A program made the translations under genes and the position numbers. Shown here piece after piece: positions 1 through 4,484 of a stretch of DNA of 5,509 nt. The notes under the pieces were generated by a model, which had not been told where the DNA came from, did no database searches, and was given only the letters and a program-made list of their open reading frames with translations. The stretch spans positions 1-5,509 of the forward strand of contig URFI01000146.1 in NCBI GenBank assembly GCA_900547085.1, in the 5' to 3' direction. Position 1 is the first letter of the stretch; the number at the start of each line of letters is the position of its first letter. The DNA is from an uncultured Prevotella sp. Its GTDB lineage: Bacteria > Bacteroidota > Bacteroidia > Bacteroidales > Bacteroidaceae.

Positions 1-2
1 TT

Positions 3-74
3 CTGTTTTATCTGCTTGAAAAGAGATTCTATCGTAAGCATCGATTGATGTTGACCAACAATGTTGATTATTGA
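3..74 (+). CDS. Possible 3' end of an upstream gene (unrecognised)
   Basis: The frame starting at base 3 is open from the window edge to a TGA at 72-74. It encodes about 23 residues rich in aromatic and basic amino acids (it begins LFYLLEKRFYRKHR and ends NNVDY). That composition would suit the cytoplasmic tail of a membrane protein. I do not recognise the family. An open run this short is expected by chance fairly often, and a minus-strand frame is also open here, so the call is tentative. If real, the gene reads towards ftsX, and the insertion sequence sits just 18 bp after its stop codon. Confidence 0.35.
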   Translation: MFYLLEKRFYRKHRLMLTNNVDY

Positions 75-84
75 TTCTGAGTTA

Positions 85-92
85 TGAAATCC
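85..92. repeat. Left target-site duplication of the insertion sequence
   Basis: TGAAATCC occurs here directly before the left terminal inverted repeat and again at 1438-1445 directly after the right one. The match does not extend in either direction, so the duplication is 8 bp. IS256-family elements are known to make 8-9 bp duplications. This fixes the element boundaries and indicates insertion by transposition without later rearrangement of the flanks. Confidence 0.88.
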
Positions 93-117
93 GGCGTATA
101 GCTCATTTTGCAGGCTG
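93..117 (+). repeat. Left terminal inverted repeat (25 bp)
   Basis: The sequence begins GGCGT and continues with the 20-bp core ATAGCTCATTTTGCAGGCTG. It matches the reverse complement of 1413-1437 except at the second and fourth bases from the tip. Homology between the two ends stops just after the core, where this side has seven T residues. Confidence 0.88.
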
Positions 118-138
118 TTTTTTTGTATTAGGTGTTCA

Positions 139-158
139 ATAGTTCAAATTGCAGGCTG
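139..158 (+). repeat. Left subterminal copy of the terminal-repeat core (17/20)
   Basis: ATAGTTCAAATTGCAGGCTG matches the terminal-repeat core at 98-117 at 17 of 20 positions and has the same orientation. It starts 41 bp further in. The GCAGGCTG half is perfectly kept. The 5-bp tip (GGCGT) is absent, so this is an internal site and not a second end. A transposase-binding site is the simplest reading, by inference. Confidence 0.65.
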
Positions 159-200
159 GCTTTATTCAGAATATTCAAAGAGTTTATATACCTTTGCCAT

Positions 201-310
201 GCAGTCTGAAGCATAATGGGGCTCTGCTAGGGAGCAACTCCATGAGGAATAGGATTGTATAAAACGACAAGTATGAGCAGGAGCCGCTATGGGTGTGGTT
301 CCTGCTTTTT
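201..310 (+). ncRNA. Speculative plus-strand small RNA in the 3' non-coding part of the insertion sequence
   Basis: TACCTTTG at 189-196 is a perfect match to the Bacteroidetes -7 consensus TAnnTTTG. About 110 bp downstream on the same strand, a 9-bp stem at 277-285/297-305 is followed by five T residues (306-310), the layout of an intrinsic terminator. The interval has no convincing reading frame, only very short ones, and small internal pairings such as GGAG-CTCC near 232-242. I see no good -33 TTG at the expected spacing, which weakens the promoter. A transcript here would be antisense only to the very end of the transposase gene. Chance co-occurrence is quite possible. Confidence 0.2.
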
Positions 311-317
311 CATACTT
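269..317. terminator. Hairpin terminator at the transposase stop codon
   Basis: The inner stem 277-285/297-305 has 9 pairs, one of them G-U. The outer stem 269-275/311-317 adds 7 more (AAGTATG against CATACTT), separated by an internal loop of one A against five T residues. On the plus strand TTTTT follows the inner stem directly. On the minus strand, the transposase direction, a TTTT run comes several bases after the stem. The transposase stop codon (287-289) lies in the terminal loop. The element could therefore end transposase transcripts, block entering transcription from outside, or both. Confidence 0.5.
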
Positions 318-1238
318 TGAGTTTCTATCAATGCCAAGAAAAACCCATTGATGAACCTTTTGCGGTTCTCTTGTGTAAGTCCGCTATGATTGTTCAAGTT
401 TTTCTTCAGGTCAGTGAATGTTCCCTCAATCTTGTTGTTTGTATTGGGCATTCCCCCGCAGTCCTCCCGCTGCCAGGTAAAGAGATAAGGCAAATAGAAA
501 TCAAGACTATTCATGGCTGCCCTCAACCGCCGTATAATGCAGCCTGCCATCCTTGTGCAGGCTGCGGTGTTCTATCGTGCCCTTCCACTTTTCCTTCCAT
601 GCTTGATATTCGCTCCTGAAATCAGCCTCATAGATTCGGTGCAGTCTGTCCACAAGAGCCTTTAAATCCCGGCTGGCCAGCATTCTTGGATTCTGCGTAA
701 GATACCTTCTGACAATCTGCTTCATGTGGAACTGGCACATCTGTACATGGTACTCAGAGAAAGACTTGAAGAGGCTCTTTTTCCCGTCAATGATTAGACC
801 GCGTATGACATATCCACGCTTCTCAATACTGACGACTGCGTCTTCATAGTCCTTCACCGTCTCGCTCTTTACAAAGGACAGATAGAGAGGCTTTCCGCTC
901 TCCGTATCCAATGCGAGCAGCACACCGAAGTTTCGACCCCAATACGTTACGTCTAGATGGACAAAACCGCTTCCGTTTAGTGGAGGGTGCACCCACTCAC
1001 ACTTGATGTTATGTAACCTACGCTTGACCGTAGAGAGGCTTATCCTGAAGCGTACCGATAGTTCGTTGATCGTCTGCTTCTGTTGTTGATAAGCAGTCCA
1101 CAATTCATCATCGCTCACTTGGAAACCGGAGCGAAACTGATAGCCACAATCCTGACATTTATACAGTTGTACACCTTTACGAACACCATTCTTTTTCGTG
1201 TGCGTACTACCATACGCACGACATCTCATTTTGAACAT
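287..1238 (-). pseudogene. Frameshifted IS256-like transposase, variant zinc-binding type
   Basis: This is a DDE transposase in two overlapping frames. The first frame (1238 to 507, 243 aa) has an N-terminal zinc ribbon at residues 6-35 with C28xxC31, a helix-turn-helix at about 55-78, catalytic Asp candidates D96 (HLDVTYWG) and D151 (IIDGKKSL), and the CQFH motif at 168-171. The second frame, 287-550, carries the C-terminal part with the expected catalytic Glu in NNKIEGTFTDLKKNL. Homology passes from HYT in frame one to RRLRAAMNSL in frame two at about 528-536. To my memory this family often reads HYTHRRLR here, which would mean five bases are missing; a one- or two-base indel also fits. Joined, the protein would be about 317 aa. 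The first product alone lacks the Glu and should be inactive. The zinc ribbon's first knuckle reads CRAY where CxxC is expected. I see no obvious slippery site, so mutation is more likely than programmed frameshifting. The start at 1238 could instead be 1229. Confidence 0.85.
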
Positions 1239-1291
1239 ACTAACTTTGAATTTTGAGGCAACTTAAATGCCCATAAAGTTAGTGTACATCG

Positions 1292-1318
1292 GAAAGATAG
1301 CTAAGTCTCAGCCTGCAA
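1292..1318 (-). promoter_or_regulatory. Likely transposase promoter
   Basis: Read on the minus strand, TTG (1318-1316) is followed after 16 bases by TATCTTTC (1299-1292), one base from the Bacteroidetes -7 consensus TAnnTTTG. The spacer is slightly shorter than usual. The transposase ATG lies about 54 bp downstream. The -33 element falls inside the inner repeat 1309-1328, so a protein bound there would compete with RNA polymerase. Confidence 0.35.
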
Positions 1319-1328
1319 AATGAGCTAT
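1309..1328 (-). repeat. Right subterminal copy of the terminal-repeat core (20/20)
   Basis: The reverse complement is identical over 20 bp to the core at 98-117, and it lies 104 bp inside the right end copy at 1413-1432. The 5-bp tip does not follow (the next bases are TAAGC). No duplicated target abuts it, so it is internal. It overlaps the -33 region of the likely transposase promoter. The 84 bp between it and the right end (1329-1412) show no gene. Confidence 0.75.
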
Positions 1329-1412
1329 TAAGCAATTTGAATCGTCAATTTGGTGCTGAAGGTATCTTGAATGGGCGAAACATGTGTATATATCGAATGG
1401 CATGACACTTTT

Positions 1413-1437
1413 CAGCCTGCAAAATGAGCTATAGGTC
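1413..1437 (-). repeat. Right terminal inverted repeat (25 bp)
   Basis: The reverse complement starts GACCT followed by the same 20-bp core as the left end. It matches the left end at 23 of 25 positions. An ATG at 1424, inside this repeat, opens a frame that runs into ftsX, but that start is an artefact of the insertion. Confidence 0.88.
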
Positions 1438-1445
1438 TGAAATCC
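1438..1445. repeat. Right target-site duplication of the insertion sequence
   Basis: TGAAATCC is identical to 85-92. Removing 93-1445 would restore a spacer of about 116 bp between the upstream stop codon and the ftsX start. Confidence 0.88.
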
Positions 1446-1480
1446 TATTGCCAGAATGGACGTTAATTGTAGTTAAACCG

Positions 1481-1511
1481 TTGCTATATCGCTGTTTTTT
1501 TTGTTCCTTTG
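1481..1511 (+). promoter_or_regulatory. Likely promoter of the ftsX gene block
   Basis: TTG at 1481-1483 and TTCCTTTG at 1504-1511 are 20 bases apart. This fits the Bacteroidetes pattern TTG-N(17-23)-TAnnTTTG with one mismatch in the -7 box (TT for TA). The start codon of ftsX is 32 bp downstream, and the leader has no Shine-Dalgarno sequence, as is normal in this phylum. The spacer contains eight T residues (1495-1502). The site lies 36 bp beyond the insertion sequence and its duplication, so it was not disrupted. Confidence 0.5.
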
Positions 1512-1543
1512 CAACAAATTTGGTGTATTATATCCGTATCGGA

Positions 1544-2425
1544 ATGGGAAAAAAACGAAATAAAACCAGTAGTCATCGTGGACTACAGGCCATTACTCTT
1601 TGTATTAGCACAGCCTTGGTGCTTATTTTATTGGGATTGGTTGTGTTTTCAACGCTTACCGGCAGGAATCTTTCTTCGTATGTCAAGGAGAATTTGGTGG
1701 TGCAGCTGATTTTGGAAAATGACATGACAAATCCTGAAGCTCAGAAGATTTGTGCCGACATCAAGAAGCGACCTTATATCAAACGCTTGGATTATATCAG
1801 TAAAGAACAAGCCCTCAAGGAGATTACAGCGGCCATGGGAAGCGACCCTTCCGAGTTTACCGATGGCGAAAACCCATGTCCTGCCTCCATCGAGGTGACA
1901 CTCAGGTCGAATTATGCCAATAATGATTCGTTGAAATGGATTACCGACGAATTGAAGAAATATCCAAAAGTCAATCAGATTAATTATCAAAAAGAGTTGA
2001 TAGACAGCGTCAACCGCAACCTGGCTAAGACGGGTTTGGTGATGTTGGTGTTGGCCATTTTGCTCACCATCGTATCATTTTCCCTGATTAACAATACCGT
2101 TCGGTTGGACATTTACGCGCGGCGCTTCTCCATACACACCATGAAACTCGTGGGTGCCTCATGGAGCTTTATCCGCCGGCCGTTTGTCAACCGTGCTATA
2201 TGGATTGGTTTGATAGCCGGCTTGATAGCCAATACCGTGCTGGCTGCATGTATCTATGGCTTGTATGTCTCTGAACCTGACATCTTGAGCGTTGTTACAT
2301 GGCGCGACATGGTCGTCACAGCGACTGTGGTGTTCTTGTTCGGCATCATCATTACGGCCATCTGCGCACATATTTCCGTGAACAAGTTCTTGCGGATGAA
2401 GGCTGGTGAATTATATAACATCTAA
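1544..2425 (+). CDS. ftsX: Cell division protein FtsX
   Basis: FtsX is the integral membrane half of the FtsEX complex. With the FtsE ATPase it transmits ATP hydrolysis across the inner membrane to control peptidoglycan hydrolases at division. The 293-aa product shows the family layout. A short basic N-terminus (MGKKRNK) is followed by membrane segment 1 at about 14-37. A periplasmic domain at about 38-160 contains the ISKEQALKEI region. Segments 2, 3 and 4 lie at about 163-185, 218-240 and 256-278. The conserved cytoplasmic MKLVGAS motif starts at residue 200 and leads into FIRRPF. I chose the ATG at 1544 because it gives the usual N-terminus and follows the promoter. The in-frame ATG at 1424 lies inside the insertion sequence and would add 40 unrelated residues. 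No ftsE is visible nearby, which is not unusual in Bacteroidetes. Confidence 0.93.
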   Translation: MGKKRNKTSSHRGLQAITLCISTALVLILLGLVVFSTLTGRNLSSYVKENLVVQLILENDMTNPEAQKICADIKKRPYIKRLDYISKEQALKEITAAMGSDPSEFTDGENPCPASIEVTLRSNYANNDSLKWITDELKKYPKVNQINYQKELIDSVNRNLAKTGLVMLVLAILLTIVSFSLINNTVRLDIYARRFSIHTMKLVGASWSFIRRPFVNRAIWIGLIAGLIANTVLAACIYGLYVSEPDILSVVTWRDMVVTATVVFLFGIIITAICAHISVNKFLRMKAGELYNI

Positions 2426-2456
2426 ATAAGTAAACTCGCAATCATATCGTCATGTA

Positions 2457-2475
2457 CAGGATATGCGATATCCTG
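2457..2475 (+). promoter_or_regulatory. Perfect hairpin just upstream of the DUF3098 start
   Basis: CAGGATAT (2457-2464) and ATATCCTG (2468-2475) form an 8-bp perfect stem with a GCG loop. It ends 4 bases before the ATG at 2480. No T-run follows, so it is not a typical terminator. In a message it would sit in the ribosome footprint and could lower initiation, stabilise an mRNA end or mark a processing site. It is also a 19-bp DNA palindrome, so a protein-binding site is possible. The function is inferred only. Confidence 0.45.
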
Positions 2476-2479
2476 ACGC

Positions 2480-2740
2480 ATGGCAAAATCAATCAATAAG
2501 ATGGATAGAAGAAACTTCGCATTCGACAAGGTCAACTTCATATTGTTGGCCGTCGGTATGATGATTGTCATCATTGGCTTCCTCCTGATGAGTGGAGGTG
2601 GCTCTACAGAAACGGCATACAATCCGGACATCTTCAGCGTTCGCCGCATTAAGGTGGCTCCGGTGGTATGTTTCATCGGATTTGTGTCAATGATTTATGC
2701 CATTGTTCGTAGACCCAAGGATCAGCATACTGAAGAATAA
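2480..2740 (+). CDS. DUF3098 family small membrane protein
   Basis: This 86-residue protein of unknown function matches the DUF3098 family as I know it. It has a short polar N-terminus, a NFAFDKVNF motif (12-20), a first membrane segment at about 18-38 ending in SGGGS (38-42), a loop with YNPDIFSVRRIKVAP (47-61), and a second membrane segment at about 60-76 ending in basic residues. Two helices with both termini on one side form a likely inner-membrane hairpin, with the loop probably on the periplasmic side. It lies 54 bp after ftsX, and its TAA is directly followed by the ATG of uppP, so the three genes probably share a transcript. That placement suggests an envelope role, but no function should be assigned. 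M8 (2501) is an alternative start that would lie further from the upstream hairpin. Confidence 0.88.
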   Translation: MAKSINKMDRRNFAFDKVNFILLAVGMMIVIIGFLLMSGGGSTETAYNPDIFSVRRIKVAPVVCFIGFVSMIYAIVRRPKDQHTEE

Positions 2741-3592
2741 ATGAGCATTATAGAAACCATCATTCTGGCAATCGTAGAAGGTTTGACAGAATTTTTGCCC
2801 GTGTCTTCTACGGGACACATGATTATTACGCGCGACTTGTTGGGCATGGAGGCCAACGATCCGTTTATCAACGCCTTCATTGTCATCATTCAGTTTGGTG
2901 CCATCCTGTCGGTTGTGACGCTCTATTGGAAGCGATTCTTCCGGCTCGACCACACACCGGCACCGGCAGGAAGTACGGCGGTCAGAGCTTTCTTGCACAA
3001 ATGGGACTTTTACTGGAAGCTGTTAGTGGCCTTTATACCTGCTGCTGTCATCGGATTACTGGCTAACCATCTGATTGAAAAGATGTTGGGAAGCGTTGTG
3101 GTGGTTGCGGTGATGTTGGTGGTTGGTGGCGTTTTCATGTTGTTTTGCGACCGCCTGTTCAATCATGGAAGCGAGTCAACACCGCTGACAGAGAAGAGAG
3201 CTTTGCGGGTAGGACTGTTCCAATGCATTGCCATGATACCGGGTGTCTCGCGATCGATGGCCACTATCGTCGGAGGAATGGCGCAAGGACTGACGCGTAA
3301 ACGTGCGGCTGAGTTCTCGTTCTTTTTGGCTGTGCCCACCATGTTCGCCGCCACCTGTCTCGATGTGTTTAAGTTAATCAAGAATGGGGGTGTGGAAGCC
3401 CTGTCCGCACATGTGCCAACTTTACTGCTGGGCAGTGGCGTTGCCTTCGTCGTGGCGTTGCTGGCCATGAAATGGTTTGTGGCTTTCCTCACCAAGTATG
3501 GCTTCAAAGCCTTTGGCGTGTATCGTATCATTGTCGGCGGTGCCATCTTGATTTGGCTGATGATGGGACATCAGTTGGCTATGGTTGATTAG
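2741..3592 (+). CDS. uppP: Undecaprenyl-diphosphatase UppP (BacA family)
   Basis: UppP removes a phosphate from undecaprenyl diphosphate to give undecaprenyl phosphate, the lipid carrier for peptidoglycan and surface glycans. It acts in the cytoplasmic membrane and its overexpression is associated with bacitracin resistance. The 283-aa product is close to the usual length and strongly hydrophobic, with about eight membrane segments. Signature 1, EGLTEFLPVSSTGH (13-26), supplies the ExxxE pair E13/E17, S23 and H26. Signature 2, PGVSRSMAT (167-175), supplies R171. These correspond to the known catalytic residues. Translation starts at the base after the DUF3098 stop (TAAATG), which indicates coupling. 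The last residues (HQLAMVD) and stop codon run into the repeat array beginning at 3591, and this tail may partly derive from repeat sequence. Confidence 0.95.
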   Translation: MSIIETIILAIVEGLTEFLPVSSTGHMIITRDLLGMEANDPFINAFIVIIQFGAILSVVTLYWKRFFRLDHTPAPAGSTAVRAFLHKWDFYWKLLVAFIPAAVIGLLANHLIEKMLGSVVVVAVMLVVGGVFMLFCDRLFNHGSESTPLTEKRALRVGLFQCIAMIPGVSRSMATIVGGMAQGLTRKRAAEFSFFLAVPTMFAATCLDVFKLIKNGGVEALSAHVPTLLLGSGVAFVVALLAMKWFVAFLTKYGFKAFGVYRIIVGGAILIWLMMGHQLAMVD

Positions 3593-3630
3593 TTGACAAG
3601 TTGGCGAGTTAACAAGTTGAGGAGTTGATA
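3591..3630 (+). repeat. Left arm of an inverted 8-nt repeat array
   Basis: Five consecutive 8-nt units read AGTTGACA, AGTTGGCG, AGTTAACA, AGTTGAGG and AGTTGATA. The first overlaps the uppP stop codon. Similar AGTT text slightly upstream, inside the end of uppP (around 3573 and 3584), hints that the array once extended further. The units are the reverse complement in type of those at 3673-3768. Confidence 0.75.
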
Positions 3631-3672
3631 GTTCATACATCATGAGTACATCACTCGTAAGCAAACAAAAAA

Positions 3673-3768
3673 CAACTCACAAACTCAAATACTTACAAAC
3701 TCATCAACTCATTAACTCCCAAACTCATCAACTTAAAAACTCATTAGCACATAAACTCATAAACCATC
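3673..3768 (+). repeat. Right arm of an inverted 8-nt repeat array
   Basis: Twelve 8-nt units follow with consensus (A/C)AACTCAT. AAACTCAT itself occurs four times, at 3697, 3721, 3737 and 3753. With the opposite-facing arm at 3591-3630 and a 42-bp centre (3631-3672), it could form a long imperfect hairpin in the transcript or a DNA cruciform between uppP and truB. It is not a CRISPR array, because it has no spacers and the units are contiguous and tiny. It may end or weaken transcription, protect the upstream message, or be a simple selfish repeat. I recall similar AGTTGA-type intergenic repeats in Bacteroidales but cannot cite a described family. Confidence 0.8.
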
Positions 3769-3773
3769 ACAGC

Positions 3774-4484
3774 GTGAACTTTTATACAGGAGAAATATTT
3801 GCCATTGACAAGCCTTATGGCATGACCAGTTTTGGTGCTTTGGCCCATGTGCGGTATGTTATATCTCGCAAGTTGGGCATCAAAAGGGTGAAAATAGGTC
3901 ATGCCGGCACGTTGGATCCATTAGCCACGGGGGTGTTGGTGTTGTGTACGGGGAAAGCAACCAAGCAGATCGAGCAGTTGCAGGCACACGATAAGGAATA
4001 TACTTGCACGCTCCAGTTGGGGGCAACCACTGCGAGTTACGATAAAGAACACGAGGTTAATCAGACATTCCCAACCGACCACATCACACGCGAGTGTATT
4101 GATGAGGCACTGAAACAGTTCGTTGGCGACATTCAACAAACCCCACCAACCTTCAGTGCGTGCAAGGTAGACGGTGAGCGATCATACAATTTGCGTCGCG
4201 CAGGCGAGGAAGTGGTGCTCAAACCGAAAAGCGTCAGAATCGACGAGATAGAGGTGATGGATTTTGACCCAACGACCATGCTGCTCAAGTTGCGTGTGGT
4301 ATGTGGTAAAGGGACGTATATCAGAGCCTTGGCTCGTGACCTGGGGCGCGCTTTAGACAGTGGGGCATACCTCACAGCACTGCGCCGAACCCGAGTGGGG
4401 ACTATCAAAGTAGAAAACAGTATTAACTTCGATCACTTCAAAGAGTGGTTGGATCAACAAGAAATAGACGAAAAACACCAATAA
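3774..4484 (+). CDS. truB: tRNA pseudouridine(55) synthase TruB
   Basis: TruB isomerises uridine 55 in the T-loop of tRNAs to pseudouridine. The 236-aa protein has the KPYGMTSF motif (13-20), the catalytic motif GHAGTLDPLATG (42-53) with nucleophile D48, and later the conserved QTPPTFSACKVDGERSY and GKGTYIRALARDLG segments. It is shorter than the E. coli protein (314 aa) and seems to lack most of the C-terminal PUA-like domain, which is common in this phylum. I chose the GTG at 3774 because the protein then begins NFYTGEIFAIDKP, as Bacteroidetes homologues do. The upstream in-frame ATG at 3642 would prepend 44 residues coded almost wholly by the 8-nt repeat array. No promoter or Shine-Dalgarno sequence is evident. 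The gene ends TAAATG, directly joining queA. Confidence 0.93.
   Translation: MNFYTGEIFAIDKPYGMTSFGALAHVRYVISRKLGIKRVKIGHAGTLDPLATGVLVLCTGKATKQIEQLQAHDKEYTCTLQLGATTASYDKEHEVNQTFPTDHITRECIDEALKQFVGDIQQTPPTFSACKVDGERSYNLRRAGEEVVLKPKSVRIDEIEVMDFDPTTMLLKLRVVCGKGTYIRALARDLGRALDSGAYLTALRRTRVGTIKVENSINFDHFKEWLDQQEIDEKHQ

Larger units (their letters stand above)
93..1437 (-). mobile_element. Complete IS256-like (zinc-ribbon, IS1249-like) insertion sequence, 1345 bp
   Basis: The element is bounded by 25-bp terminal inverted repeats matching at 23 of 25 positions and flanked by an 8-bp direct repeat. It contains one transposase gene on the minus strand, which is frameshifted. About 194 bp lie between the transposase stop and the left end, and about 199 bp between its start and the right end. 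Both stretches are non-coding and hold subterminal copies of the terminal-repeat core. The right-hand stretch also holds the likely transposase promoter. The family call rests on the transposase: an N-terminal zinc ribbon, a helix-turn-helix, DDE residues and a CQFH motif resemble the variant zinc-binding IS256/IS1249 group. I cannot name the individual element. The ends look intact, so it could still be mobilised in trans even if its own transposase is dead. Confidence 0.88.

Noticed and set aside
293..619. Plus-strand 108-residue reading frame across the transposase end
   Set aside because: It is the shadow of the transposase coding strand; the homology and catalytic motifs are on the minus strand.
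98..1328. A smaller element bounded by the perfect 20-bp repeats at 98-117 and 1309-1328
   Set aside because: No direct repeat abuts this pair, whereas the 93-1437 pair has an extended 25-bp match and an exact 8-bp target duplication.
1336..1369. Outward-facing promoter near the right end that might drive ftsX (TTTG 1336-1339, TATCTTG 1363-1369)
   Set aside because: The -7 box is one base short of TAnnTTTG and a better-matched promoter lies closer to ftsX.
1424..1543. N-terminal 40-residue extension of FtsX from the ATG at 1424
   Set aside because: The ATG lies in the insertion-sequence end, the likely promoter is downstream of it, and the residues do not belong to FtsX.
2457..2475. Intrinsic terminator after ftsX
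   Set aside because: The stem is short and AT-containing with no T-run after it, and it lies directly before the next start codon.
2687..2998. Minus-strand reading frames across ftsX, uppP, truB and queA, such as this 103-residue one
   Set aside because: They are antisense to well-supported genes and have composition typical of shadow frames, with no recognised motif.
3591..3768. CRISPR array
   Set aside because: Units are 8 nt and contiguous, reverse orientation part way, have no spacers, and no cas gene is present.
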